A DNA stretch of 42,332 nucleotides from an uncultured Clostridium sp. (GTDB lineage: Bacteria; Bacillota; Clostridia; TANB77; CAG-508), in NCBI GenBank assembly GCA_948467495.1, contig CAOKEO010000015.1, positions 1 through 42,332 on the forward strand, given 5' to 3'. The position numbers and the translations under genes were made by a program. Numbering within the stretch: the first letter of the stretch is position 1; every line of letters begins with the position of its first letter. This document shows positions 19,530 through 27,235 of the stretch, one piece after another. The notes beneath the pieces are model-generated. The model was not told the DNA's origin. It saw nothing but the letters and a program-made list of their open reading frames with translations, and did not search any database.

Positions 19530-19827
19530 AGATTTTTAGATTTTAATAAATTGAATTATGTCTTAATGACATTTGATTTAATAGGTAATTGAAAAAATTA
19601 CTTTTGATATTAACTAATTTTATTATAAGCCCCTTTTTATTTTTTGTCAATACTTTTTTGGAAATTTTTGTATTTTTTTGGTGACCATTCAGAGGTAAAA
19701 TATTTGAATTAGAAAGTTTCTATATTTTTTATGTTTTGTTCATCTTTATGAATATTTTACTTTTTGTTTCATATACTATAATATCTCTAATTTTTTTATC
19801 AATTTAGAGGATATGCCCAAAAAATAC

Positions 19828-19856
19828 TTGACAACTACAATTTGTCATAGTATAAT
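19828..19856 (+). promoter_or_regulatory. Strong sigma-A promoter of the initiator tRNA locus
   Basis: TTGACA (19828-19833), a 17-base spacer, then TATAAT (19851-19856): a perfect consensus. It lies 17 bases before the truncated tRNA half, as expected of a tRNA promoter, and no equally good promoter precedes the intact tRNA at 20101. Confidence 0.88.
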
Positions 19857-19873
19857 ACAAAAAGTTAATATAT

Positions 19874-19911
19874 TGCGGAGTGGAGCAGTTGGCAGCTCGT
19901 TGGGCTCATAA
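19874..19911 (+). pseudogene. 5' half of initiator tRNA (truncated copy)
   Basis: 38 bases identical to the first half of the intact initiator tRNA at 20101 except for the first base (T instead of C). Identity stops right after the anticodon CAT and the next AA. The sequence then diverges into a scar. Its breakpoint in the anticodon loop fits the crossover point of tRNA-targeting tyrosine integrases. Confidence 0.88.
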
Positions 19912-19912
19912 A

Positions 19913-19972
19913 CAGAGTAGCACCGAAGAATTGCTAAAGTCCAAAACCGTTGATAAGACACTAAAACATTGA
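19913..19972 (+). pseudogene. Possible tail of a lost integrase gene
   Basis: Directly after the tRNA half, a frame reads QSSTEELLKSKTVDKTLKH and then TGA. It looks coding and is fused to the tRNA half without a start. About 80 bases downstream come the same tandem repeats (20054-20073) that follow the integrase of element A. I infer the 3' end of a sister integrase gene. The fragment is too short for certainty. Confidence 0.4.
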
Positions 19973-20053
19973 AAATTATATATTTTGCTCAAACCTTTAA
20001 TAAAACTTTTAAGCTTATTAAAACTTAATAAAATTTATTAAAAATCAAATTAT

Positions 20054-20073
20054 AAAGGGACATTAAAGGGACA
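20054..20073 (+). repeat. Tandem arm-type repeats in the integration scar
   Basis: AAAGGGACA occurs twice, 11 bases apart. Bases 28797-28815, directly behind the element A integrase, carry the same tandem pair. These are probably integrase arm-binding sites. Confidence 0.55.
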
Positions 20074-20100
20074 AAAAAAGCACAATATTTAATTAAACAT

Positions 20101-20176
20101 CGCGGAGTGGAGCAGTTGGCAGCTCGTTGGGCTCATAACCCAAAGGTCGGTAGTTCGAGTCTACCCTCCGCAACCA
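20101..20176 (+). tRNA. Initiator tRNA-fMet (CAT)
   Basis: 76 bases with encoded CCA. Initiator hallmarks are present: a C1-A72 mismatch at the top of the acceptor (CGCGGAG with CTCCGCA) and three G-C pairs (GGG/CCC) next to the CTCATAA anticodon loop. The T loop is TTCGAGT on a GGTAG/CTACC stem. It marks the left boundary of element A. It lies 227 bases downstream of the truncated copy, so it may depend on the promoter at 19828 by read-through. Confidence 0.96.
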
Positions 20177-20230
20177 ATTCGGAAGTTTTTACTTAAAGGG
20201 ATGTCCCTTTAAACGTAATTTTTAATACAG

Positions 20231-20266
20231 AGATTTTACTATAAAAAGTAAAGTCTCTTTTTTTCA
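20231..20266 (+). terminator. Terminator downstream of tRNA-fMet
   Basis: AGAGATTTTACT (20231-20242) pairs with AGTAAAGTCTCT (20249-20260) with one G-U pair, followed by six T residues. It ends the tRNA transcript and insulates element A. Confidence 0.85.
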
Positions 20267-20334
20267 TTTATAAACACTTTCATACTCTATAAATTTGCCC
20301 TTCAGCAAAATTTAAAGATATGGAGGTGCATAAT

Positions 20335-21024
20335 ATGAGTAAAAAAGAACAACCCAATTATTATGCAATCATACCTGCAACAGTTAGGTATGACACTAAT
20401 TTAAAATATGCCGAAAAATTATTATATGGAGAAATTACAGCATTAGCCAATAAAAATGGTTATTGCTATGCTCAAAATAAATACTTTGCAGATTTATATC
20501 ATGTAACAGCCGTCTCAGTTAGCAGATGGATTTCACATTTACAAGAACTTGGATATATAAAAACAGAAGTTATAAGAAATGAAAATAAAGAAATAGTATC
20601 AAGAAATATTTATATTGTAGAACCCCCCTATTATCAAAAAAATCAATACCCCTATATACCAAAAAGTAAAGAGGGTATTAACAAAATTGTTAAAGATAAT
20701 AATATAAAATATAATATAGATGATTTATTTTATTTAATTATAAATAATAGTAACGAAATTCCAAAAGAATTTTTTGCAATCATTGACAGATTAGATTTTA
20801 ATTATGATTCTTATATGCTTCAATATATGAAAGAAGATAAAATTGATATGATAAAAAATATTATATATGTATTGTATGATTTGTATAATAACAATTTTCA
20901 ATTCATACTTCAAAATGTAAATAGAGAAAATTTAGTAAATTTATATTTTTTAGCATTGAGTAATAATCCAGATAACTTATTAAATTATTATAAAAAATCT
21001 ATCATAAATGGTAGTACAAAATGA
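20335..21024 (+). CDS. Helix-turn-helix replication-type protein
   Basis: 229 residues. I start at ATG 20335 (MSKKEQPNYYAIIPATVRYD), which has GGAGGTG seven bases upstream; the ATG at 20320 would lie on that site. The N-terminal half (about 10-90) is a winged helix-turn-helix of the type found in plasmid and element replication initiators (LLYGEITALANKNGYCYAQNKYFADLYHVTAVSVS in outline, given as positions 26-60). A following YIVEPPYY segment leads into a Lys/Asn-rich linker. The C-terminal part is helical and unrecognised. It is the first gene of element A, so a role in replicating or regulating the element is likely. Partner or origin not identified. Confidence 0.7.
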   Translation: MSKKEQPNYYAIIPATVRYDTNLKYAEKLLYGEITALANKNGYCYAQNKYFADLYHVTAVSVSRWISHLQELGYIKTEVIRNENKEIVSRNIYIVEPPYYQKNQYPYIPKSKEGINKIVKDNNIKYNIDDLFYLIINNSNEIPKEFFAIIDRLDFNYDSYMLQYMKEDKIDMIKNIIYVLYDLYNNNFQFILQNVNRENLVNLYFLALSNNPDNLLNYYKKSIINGSTK

Positions 21025-21136
21025 AAAAAATGTGAATTTTATAGGTGCAAAAAATGTAGCAAAATTAGCTTTTTTTAATAAAGAAATTTGGCATATTTGG
21101 GATTACAAGGAAATGTTTATATATCAAGTGTTTTAG
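21008..21136 (+). CDS. Possible 42-residue small protein
   Basis: An ATG at 21008 overlaps the last 17 bases of the preceding gene and opens a frame of 42 codons. It begins MVVQNEKNVNFIGAK and contains a Trp/Phe-rich end. The overlap suggests coupled translation, but no ribosome-binding site is visible. It could be a chance frame in AT-rich DNA. Confidence 0.3.
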   Translation: MVVQNEKNVNFIGAKNVAKLAFFNKEIWHIWDYKEMFIYQVF

Positions 21137-21175
21137 AATTTTAATAATATAGTTTTTGAAGTGGAGGTAAGTAGG

Positions 21176-21193
21176 CGATAGCGTATGCTATCG
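21176..21193. repeat. Perfect hairpin upstream of the winged-helix-like gene
   Basis: CGATAGC (21176-21182) pairs with GCTATCG (21187-21193) around GTAT. A second pair, TACCAAC (21201-21207) with GTTGGTA (21232-21238), follows and ends 16 bases before the GTG start. Together they form a structured leader or protein-binding site. The paralogous gene in element B also has a hairpin before it (34199-34240). Confidence 0.6.
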
Positions 21194-21253
21194 AATATCT
21201 TACCAACGGACAATTTATTGATAAATTATTAGTTGGTATTGGAGGTGGTAAAA

Positions 21254-22201
21254 GTGAGTTATTTTCCGACAAATGAAGATGAGATTTCTTTGATAAAATT
21301 TATTGCAAAATATCAATACTTAAATGTAAGTGATGCAAAATACTTCTTTAATAGTAGCAGGTATTACAGAAATAGAATTAAAAATTTAATAGATAAAAAC
21401 TTCTTAAGAAAAATTAGATGGATGTTAGTATTGGGTAAATCAGGAATTCAATATGTAAAATTATTAAACTTTGAATATAACAAGTCAAATAAAAATGCAA
21501 AATATAGAGAAAGATTATTAAATTTAAGTAATATAGCTGCTTTTTATCATAATTGTAAAACTGTTGATTTTACACCATCATTTGCAATAAAAGATAAAAG
21601 AGTATTTACAACAACAAGCAGAAGATTTATAGGAATATTTAATATAAACGGATTTGAATACCTTGCTTATCAAATTCTTAAAGAGCATGATAGTAAATAT
21701 ATCGAATCTGTAATTTATGATATACAAAAAGAAATGAGATATAAAAATATTATTATTTTAATAGATGATATAAATAGAATCAATTTGAATGATTTCGCTT
21801 TTGGATTAAACCGAATATTAGTTATTGAAGATAATGAGATTAATAAAGAAAAACTAAAATATTTACATAGTATAAGATGGAAAGAAATTGTAGATAAATG
21901 CTATAAAGGAGCTTATTTGTCTGAATATAGTTTTTGTGAATATACAAACAATAAAGATAAATTTATTAATACATTTTATTTTATAGATACTGAAAAGATT
22001 ACAAGACTCAAATATTTTATAAAAGAGAATTCTACTAAAAAAGCATATATTATTTGTAATACAGAGCTAGAAACAAGATTACGAAAAGAACTACCTAATG
22101 CTAATTATTATGTGGAAGATTTGGAACAATATATTGATAAGGAGCGAAAATATTATTATTCCCAGTTGAATAGTAATAACTTATGCAATATTATTTATTA
22201 A
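21254..22201 (+). CDS. Winged-helix-like element protein (paralogue of 34296-35246)
   Basis: 315 residues. The start is a GTG at 21254 with GGAGGTGG upstream; the frame's earlier TTG codons lie on or before that site. The N-terminal 80 residues look like a winged-helix DNA-binding domain: EISLIKFIAKYQYLNVSDAKYF, given as positions 9-30, then YYRNRIKNLIDKNFL. A middle region contains a TTTSRRFIGIF motif, and the rest is Ile/Lys/Asn-rich. The element B protein has the same length and the same conserved positions (YY-NR, R-(F/Y)-GI). The front half recalls 'replication-relaxation' type proteins of plasmids and integrative elements, but I cannot confirm that family. Confidence 0.65.
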   Translation: MSYFPTNEDEISLIKFIAKYQYLNVSDAKYFFNSSRYYRNRIKNLIDKNFLRKIRWMLVLGKSGIQYVKLLNFEYNKSNKNAKYRERLLNLSNIAAFYHNCKTVDFTPSFAIKDKRVFTTTSRRFIGIFNINGFEYLAYQILKEHDSKYIESVIYDIQKEMRYKNIIILIDDINRINLNDFAFGLNRILVIEDNEINKEKLKYLHSIRWKEIVDKCYKGAYLSEYSFCEYTNNKDKFINTFYFIDTEKITRLKYFIKENSTKKAYIICNTELETRLRKELPNANYYVEDLEQYIDKERKYYYSQLNSNNLCNIIY

Positions 22202-22282
22202 AATGTATCTAAATATACAATTTTAGAAAAATTTGTGATAAAATACAAATGATAAATAAGAAATTTTTAAGGAGAAATTAAC

Positions 22283-22723
22283 ATGTTTTACGAATGTAAC
22301 GATTTAAAAAACAATGAAATACTATTAAAATTAAATCACACTTGTCAAGAACAACCAGAAAAGCAATGGCTTCCAGCATACTATTTTGACATTTGCTTGT
22401 TGGATGGAACGGTGATAGGCTATTGCGATTTAAGAATAGGACATAATGAAAAAACATATATTGGTGGAAATATTGGATATGGAATTAATGAAGAATATAG
22501 AGGACACCATTATGCTGCAAAAGCATGTCAATTATTACTTAAACAAGCAAAAAAACATAATATGGATTATATTATTATTACTTGTGTTCCAGAAAATGTA
22601 GCTTCGTCAAGAACATGTGAAATAGTAGGTGGCAAATACATAGAAACAAAAGCTATTCCTAAAAACAATGAAATGTATGAAGAAGGCAAAAGGTTTGTAA
22701 AGATATTTAAATTTGAAATATAG
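22283..22723 (+). CDS. GNAT-family N-acetyltransferase
   Basis: 146 residues, acetyl-CoA-dependent transferase fold. VIGYCDLRIG is beta-strand 3/4 and GYGINEEYRGHHYAAKAC is motif A with the acetyl-CoA pyrophosphate loop (R-G-H-H-Y-A). IIITCVPENVASSRTCEIVGGKYIE is motif B, given as positions 98-122. The substrate is unknown. The ATG follows AAGGAGAAATTAAC. It is the first gene of the cargo operon (22283-26353). The only promoter-like sequence ahead of it is a TAAAAT at about 22239, without a good -35. Confidence 0.9.
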   Translation: MFYECNDLKNNEILLKLNHTCQEQPEKQWLPAYYFDICLLDGTVIGYCDLRIGHNEKTYIGGNIGYGINEEYRGHHYAAKACQLLLKQAKKHNMDYIIITCVPENVASSRTCEIVGGKYIETKAIPKNNEMYEEGKRFVKIFKFEI

Positions 22724-22746
22724 TAATTAGTAAGGAGATTTTAATA

Positions 22747-23175
22747 ATGATTGATCATATAGCTGCATTAATTTTTAATGACGATGGGCAACTATTAGTG
22801 TTAAGAAAGAAAACAGCAGATAATAGAAAAGAATGTATTTTACCAGGTGGAAAAAGAGAAAAAAATGAAAGTGATGAACAAACTTTAAGAAGAGAATTAT
22901 TAGAAGAATTAAGAGTTGAAGTTAAAGAACAAAATTATTATAAACGATATTTAGATAAAGCAGTATTTGAAGAAGGAGAAGATTTTCAACAGACGACATA
23001 TATTACTAGATTAAAATCTAATAATATAGAAGTAAGACATGAGATAAAAGAAGCCTTATGGATTGATTTGGACTATGAAAAGAATGGTATATTATGCAAT
23101 TCTACATTAAAACTAAAGATAATACCAGATTTAAAGAAAGATGGATTTTTTAAACAAAAAGAAATGGAAAGGTAA
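22747..23175 (+). CDS. NUDIX hydrolase
   Basis: 142 residues. Cleaves a nucleoside diphosphate linked to another group. The Nudix box is complete: G-x5-E-x7-RE-x2-EE beginning at GKREKNE (37-43) and ending RRELLEELRVEV. The front strand IAALIFNDDGQLLVLRKK carries the usual first beta hairpin. Residues that set the substrate (for example MutT or ADP-ribose types) are not evident. RBS TAAGGAG lies 10 bases upstream. It is 23 bases after the GNAT gene, so cotranscribed. Confidence 0.92.
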   Translation: MIDHIAALIFNDDGQLLVLRKKTADNRKECILPGGKREKNESDEQTLRRELLEELRVEVKEQNYYKRYLDKAVFEEGEDFQQTTYITRLKSNNIEVRHEIKEALWIDLDYEKNGILCNSTLKLKIIPDLKKDGFFKQKEMER

Positions 23176-23206
23176 CTACAATAATTAATTGTGGAGGAGG
23201 TAGATT

Positions 23207-23282
23207 ATGAGAGATGAATTATTAAAAAGAAGAAGTAAAAAATAAGGTAGAAAATAAAAATAACAATTTTGAAAGGAAATAA
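23207..23282 (+). pseudogene. Remnant of an HD-hydrolase gene start
   Basis: A good GGAGGAGG and ATG open MRDELLKRRSKK, then a stop. Shifting frame after the eighth codon gives EVKNKVENKNNNFE, which lines up with residues 12-26 (EVKHRAENENNKFG) of the HD protein at 25002-25562. It is a decayed duplicate of that gene's first 25 codons, ending where the ferredoxin gene begins. Confidence 0.7.
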
Positions 23283-23286
23283 ATTT

Positions 23287-23475
23287 ATGGATAAAAAATT
23301 AAAAATAAGAGTAGAGAATTGTCCTCAAAATCATAAATGCCCAGCTGTAAATGTTTGCCCAGTTGGTGCATTGAATCAGAAAGATTTTGAAGCACCTAAA
23401 ATAGATTATGATAAGTGTATAAGATGTGGTAAATGCTCAAACTTTTGTCCTAAAAAGGCATTAGTATTAGAATAA
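23287..23475 (+). CDS. Small 2x[4Fe-4S] ferredoxin-like protein
   Basis: 62 residues, starting MDKKLKIRVENC after AAAGGA; the upstream TTG is unlikely. Two cluster motifs are present: CPQNHKCPAVNVCPVGAL (irregular first cysteine spacing) and CIRCGKCSNFCPKKAL (classic CxxCxxCxxxCP). This short type is common in anaerobes as an electron carrier. Its position among nucleotide enzymes suggests it feeds electrons to a partner oxidoreductase, perhaps the SDR at the operon's end, but this is inference. Confidence 0.9.
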   Translation: MDKKLKIRVENCPQNHKCPAVNVCPVGALNQKDFEAPKIDYDKCIRCGKCSNFCPKKALVLE

Positions 23476-23512
23476 TTACAAAAAGATACTGATTAGAAGG
23501 AAGGTTATTAGA

Positions 23513-24061
23513 ATGAATTATGAAAAAAGTATAAATCAAGTATTAGAATTTTCTAAAAAATTTTATAACAGTTTAGATTTTGCACATAACATAGCACATG
23601 GAAAAAGAGTAGTAAAAAATGCCAAAACTATTGCTAAAAAAGAAGGAGGAAATGAATTCTTAATAGAAGCTGGAAGTTGGTTACACCAATTTCATGATAA
23701 GATAGATGAGGTAAATAATTTTATAAAAACATTAGAGATAGAAGATGAATTAAAGAATAAATTGTATGAAATAGTAAAATGTAGACCAGAATATATAAAT
23801 GATGAATCTTTGTTAGAAAGCAAAATTGTATATGATGCAGATGCAATTGAAGTGCTTAGCACTTATGGCATGATAAGAGAAATAATTTGCAATGCAAAAT
23901 GTAGAAATAAGGAATGGGAAAAATCAGTGGAAGATACTATAAATGTTCAAAAAAGATTTAAAGAGAAGTTAGCAACTGAAACAGCAAAGGAAATGTTAAA
24001 AGAGGATTTTGAAATAATAGAAAAGTTTTGGGAATTATATAGAAAATGGTCAAATATTTAA
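23513..24061 (+). CDS. HD-domain hydrolase (first copy)
   Basis: 182 residues, mainly helical. Candidate metal ligands are H25 or H29 in FAHNIAHGKRVV, the H-x2-HD-like WLHQFHD (about 56-62), and a late Asp in YDADAIEVL. The pattern departs from plain HD because the central motif is LHQFHD rather than LHDI. Such proteins hydrolyse nucleotides or nucleotide second messengers. It lies between the ferredoxin and deoxyribosyltransferase-like genes, in tight operon spacing, with GGAAGG upstream. Confidence 0.8.
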   Translation: MNYEKSINQVLEFSKKFYNSLDFAHNIAHGKRVVKNAKTIAKKEGGNEFLIEAGSWLHQFHDKIDEVNNFIKTLEIEDELKNKLYEIVKCRPEYINDESLLESKIVYDADAIEVLSTYGMIREIICNAKCRNKEWEKSVEDTINVQKRFKEKLATETAKEMLKEDFEIIEKFWELYRKWSNI

Positions 24062-24102
24062 GTAACAACTTTTACAGGTTTTGGTATTAGAGGAGGAATA
24101 AT

Positions 24103-24495
24103 ATGAAAATATACATTTCACATTCAAGTAAATATGATTATATAAATAATATTTACAATCCAATAAAAAAATCAAATTTAAATAAAGAACATATATTCTT
24201 TTTTCCACATGATGATAAAAATAAGATAATAAATACAAAAGAGATTATTTCAAAGTACGATTTAATAATAGCTGAGGTATCATTACCAGCAACAGGTCAA
24301 GGAATAGAATTAGGATGGGCTGATTATGCCAAAACACAAATATTATGTATGAACAAAAAAGGTACAAAGATAAGTTCATCATTGAAATTCATTACAAATG
24401 ACTTTATTGAATATGAAAATGATACAGATATGATAAATAAAATTAATAATTATTTAAAATCAGGTTATCGAGTAGAAAATGAAACAGAAAAATGA
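24103..24495 (+). CDS. Nucleoside 2-deoxyribosyltransferase-like protein (first)
   Basis: 130 residues with a Rossmann-like fold. It starts MKIYISHSSKYDY and contains YDLIIAEVSLPATGQGIELGWADYA (given as positions 52-76). The G-x-G-x-ELG motif with its catalytic Glu is typical of 2'-deoxyribosyltransferases and relatives that cleave the N-glycosidic bond of (deoxy)nucleosides or nucleotides. Family relatives also include non-enzymatic nucleotide-binding proteins. RBS AGGAGG. It is paired directly with a second copy at 24533. Confidence 0.75.
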   Translation: MKIYISHSSKYDYINNIYNPIKKSNLNKEHIFFFPHDDKNKIINTKEIISKYDLIIAEVSLPATGQGIELGWADYAKTQILCMNKKGTKISSSLKFITNDFIEYENDTDMINKINNYLKSGYRVENETEK

Positions 24496-24532
24496 AAGAT
24501 AACGATATATATAGTGTTAAAGGAGAAGTATA

Positions 24533-24925
24533 ATGAAATTTTATATAGGATCTGGATTTAAAAACTTTGAATTAGTTAATTATTATTCAAAAATATTAAA
24601 GGAAAATGGATGGAAACATACATATAATTGGGCAAATAATATCAATAATGATGAAATGATAGAAGACCTAATAGAATATTCTAAATTAGAGCAAAAAGGT
24701 ATTAATGATTCCGATGTTGTTATTATATTATTACCAGCTGGAAGAGGAACTCATATTGAATTAGGAATGGCATTAGCATTAAATAAAAAAATATTCTTAT
24801 GTTCTGCTACTAAAGATGAATTTAGTATTGAAAATACGGTTAATTTTTATCAATTACCTAATATTATTAAGTTAGTAGGAACAGCAGATGAAAACTTAAA
24901 AGAGATAATAAAAATTGCAAAGTAA
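24533..24925 (+). CDS. Nucleoside 2-deoxyribosyltransferase-like protein (second)
   Basis: 130 residues, the same length as the preceding gene's product but diverged. It starts MKFYIGSGFKNFELV (the GSGF front loop). The core is INDSDVVIILLPAGRGTHIELGMALAL (positions 57-83), whose R-G-T-H-IELG carries the catalytic Glu. This copy matches the family more closely than the first. The two may form a heteromer or act on different bases. RBS AAAGGAG, 38 bases after the first copy. Confidence 0.82.
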   Translation: MKFYIGSGFKNFELVNYYSKILKENGWKHTYNWANNINNDEMIEDLIEYSKLEQKGINDSDVVIILLPAGRGTHIELGMALALNKKIFLCSATKDEFSIENTVNFYQLPNIIKLVGTADENLKEIIKIAK

Positions 24926-25001
24926 AGAAAATAATTAAAAAAGTAAAGTAATGGTATAATTATAAGAAAAATTCAAATGAATATATTAGGAAGGTAAATA
25001 T

Positions 25002-25562
25002 ATGAGAGATGATATAGTAAATTATTTAAAAACAGAAGTAAAACATAGAGCAGAAAATGAAAATAACAAATTTGGAATTGGTGTGTTATATCATATTGAA
25101 GCAGTAGTTAAAAATGCTGAAATTCTTGCCAATAAATATAATGCAGATAAAGAAATCTGTATTATTGCTGCTTGGTTACATGATATTGCTTCAATTACTG
25201 ATTATAAACTGTACGAAGAACATCATATACATGGAACTAAAATAGCAAGTGAAATTTTAGAAAAATTTAAATATGATGATGATAAAATTGAGCTTGTAAA
25301 AGCATGTATATTAAATCATAGAGGAAGTATTGATAATAAGAGATTGTCCAAAGAAGAACAAATCATTGCAGATGCGGATGCAATATCGCATTTTGACAGT
25401 ATTCCAAGCTTGTTATATTTAGCATATAAAGAAAGAAATATGAACATCGAAGATGGAAAAGACTTTGTAAAAAGTAAATTAGAAAGAAGTTTTAGAAAGT
25501 TATCTAATGAAAGTAAAACTTTTTACAAAGAAAAATTTGAAAATGTTATGAAAATTTTATAG
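25002..25562 (+). CDS. HD-domain phosphohydrolase (second copy)
   Basis: 186 residues with a textbook HD set. H30 lies in GVLYHIEAVVKNAE, H64/D65 in AAWLHDIASITDY, then HHIHG and NHRG, and the last Asp is in ADADAISHFD. This resembles YfbR/YedJ-type HD phosphohydrolases acting on nucleotides. The long run of similar proteins in bacteria includes 5'-nucleotidases. Its 5' end has been partly duplicated at 23207-23282. RBS GGAAGG. It is about 75 bases after the deoxyribosyltransferase-like pair, and a TATAAT at 24955 may give an extra internal promoter. Confidence 0.9.
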   Translation: MRDDIVNYLKTEVKHRAENENNKFGIGVLYHIEAVVKNAEILANKYNADKEICIIAAWLHDIASITDYKLYEEHHIHGTKIASEILEKFKYDDDKIELVKACILNHRGSIDNKRLSKEEQIIADADAISHFDSIPSLLYLAYKERNMNIEDGKDFVKSKLERSFRKLSNESKTFYKEKFENVMKIL

Positions 25563-25639
25563 AATGAATTAAAAGTGTTCGAAAACTTACAATTTTGTAG
25601 AGTGACAGATTGATAGTAATTTATGTGGAGGAATATGTT

Positions 25640-26353
25640 ATGAATTTAAAAAATAAAGTAGCAATTGTAACAGGTGGAAGTAATGGAATTGGTGCAGCTA
25701 TTGCTAATAAATTAAGGGAATTAGGAGCTAAAGTAATTATATTTGATACAAAAGAACCAAAATCTACATTTGAATATTATAAAGTAAATATAACTAAAGA
25801 TGATGAAATAAAAAAAGCCGTTAATTTAATAGATAGAGTAGATATATTAGTTAATAATGCAGGAATATATTTTGAAAAATATATTGAGCAAACAACTGAT
25901 GAAGATATAGATAATATGGTTGATGTAAATATAAAGGGAACATTTAAAGTTACAAGGAATCTAATTGATAAGTTAAAAGAAAATAAAGGATGTATTGTAA
26001 ATATTGCTTCTTGTCTAGGATTAGTTCCAGAATTAACATCGCCTTTATATTGTACAACGAAAGCTGGAATTGTAATGTTTACTAAATGCTTAGCACAAGA
26101 ATATGCAAATTTAGGAATTAGGGTCAATTGTGTTTTGCCAGGACCAATTTTAACAGAATTATTGGAAACCAGTTTTAAAAGTGAAGAACAAAAGATAAAA
26201 TGTGCAAATAGAATTCCAATTAAACGAATTGGAAATCCAAATGAAGTTGCAAATGTAGTTGCTTTCTTAAGTAGCGAGGAAGCTTCTTATGTAACAGGAG
26301 GGATTTATACAGTAGATGGTGGAGTTTCTACATCTAGCATTTATTCGAAATAG
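25640..26353 (+). CDS. SDR-family oxidoreductase (FabG-like)
   Basis: 237 residues. The start is ATG 25640 (MNLKNKVAIVTGG), after GGAGG. Motifs are TGGSNGIG for the cofactor, NNAG, IASCLG with the catalytic Ser, YCTTKAG (Tyr and Lys) and LPGPI. The end TGGIYTVDGG is typical of FabG/3-ketoacyl reductase and sugar dehydrogenase types. The substrate is unknown. It closes the cargo operon and is followed by a terminator. Its presence with nucleotide enzymes suggests a reductive step on a sugar or modified nucleoside, which is inference only. Confidence 0.9.
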   Translation: MNLKNKVAIVTGGSNGIGAAIANKLRELGAKVIIFDTKEPKSTFEYYKVNITKDDEIKKAVNLIDRVDILVNNAGIYFEKYIEQTTDEDIDNMVDVNIKGTFKVTRNLIDKLKENKGCIVNIASCLGLVPELTSPLYCTTKAGIVMFTKCLAQEYANLGIRVNCVLPGPILTELLETSFKSEEQKIKCANRIPIKRIGNPNEVANVVAFLSSEEASYVTGGIYTVDGGVSTSSIYSK

Positions 26354-26466
26354 ATTTATACCAATTTTGTTACATAATGATAAAGTAACATATAAAGTGA
26401 TTGATAATTTAATAGTGAAATTAGTGAAATGTTAGCACAAAGGCTTGTAGATAAATATTAAAACAG

Positions 26467-26498
26467 AAATAGCAGGTACAGAACCTGTTATTTTTCGT
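26467..26498 (+). terminator. Terminator of the cargo operon
   Basis: AAATAGCAGGT (26467-26477) pairs with ACCTGTTATTT (26483-26493) with one G-U pair and a five-base loop, then T residues. Confidence 0.85.
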
Positions 26499-26540
26499 TA
26501 AAAATCAATAGGGCCTTTATAATCAATAAATAATTCTTCC

Positions 26541-26882
26541 CTATTTTTTATAAAATTTAAAATCTTTTCTAATATACTCTTCAATTTCTGGTATTACCTC
26601 TTTTTGTGCTTCTAAAATTTCACTTGGAGGAAATGCTTTACTTGTACCAGGCGTTAGCGATAAATCTAACATAAAAGATATTTGGTTTGTACTTAATCCA
26701 AAATAATTTAAAGCTACAATATTATAGACAACAATACAATATTCTATTAAAAATTCATCTTTTCCAAGAGCTTTTATTATTGATGTTGGTATTTTTATAT
26801 TTTGACAAATTTTATCTGCTAAATGTTTAAAAGCATCTTTTCCATATCTAGCAATCCAGTAAGTAAAATAGTAATTTTGCAT
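26541..26882 (-). CDS. Hypothetical protein, leftward, in element A
   Basis: 113 residues, beginning MQNYYFTYWIARYGKDAF. It is helical and aromatic-rich, with a middle hydrophobic stretch (EYCIVVYNIVALNYFGL) that could be a buried helix rather than a membrane segment. An ISFMLDLSLTPGTSKAFPPSEI loop follows, given as positions 68-89. It has a strong GGGAGGAG ribosome-binding site. It is the only leftward gene in element A and sits between the cargo terminator and the excisionase, where such elements often keep a regulator or immunity gene. I recognise no family. Confidence 0.65.
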   Translation of the reverse strand: MQNYYFTYWIARYGKDAFKHLADKICQNIKIPTSIIKALGKDEFLIEYCIVVYNIVALNYFGLSTNQISFMLDLSLTPGTSKAFPPSEILEAQKEVIPEIEEYIRKDFKFYKK

Positions 26883-27235
26883 TTTTCTCTCCTCCCTTTA
26901 TATTGTAATTGTATAAAAAGAATTAAAAAAAGTTAATGCTCAAAGAAAATTTTTTATATTTATTGTAATCATTGTATCTCTAGGTATATAAAAATTTTTT
27001 TAAAAAAATTTTAAAATTCCATACTAAAAGTGCTTAAAAATGCTTAAATATCAACGAAAAAATTTTTTTAGGCGTGCTTATTGAAATTTATAAAAAAAGG
27101 TTATAAAATTATATCTAAGAAAGGAAGTGATTGGCAAAAAAGATTAATAAAAATATATAGTGTTTCCAAAGAATTTGCCCTTCCATAAGGCAGTTTATAG
27201 CAAATGTGCCTAATCTATATATGGAAGTGATATAA
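26883..27235. other. 353-base AT-rich non-coding gap before xis
   Basis: No convincing gene. It contains a nearly pure A/T palindromic stretch near 26990-27015, two TGCTTAAA-type repeats near 27028-27045, and a weak pair TTGCCCTTCC/GGCAGTT before the excisionase start. It may hold the divergent promoters and excisionase- or integrase-binding sites, but I see no clear consensus. Confidence 0.4.

Noticed and set aside
19680..19770. GACCATTCAGAGG near an AT-rich inverted pair, resembling the ends of the outer fold-back unit
   Set aside because: Only about seven bases match and the rest differs; too weak to call a further copy.
27076..27186. Small frame (35 codons, TTG start) before the excisionase
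   Set aside because: No ribosome-binding site, weak start codon, and lies in AT-rich DNA where such frames arise by chance.
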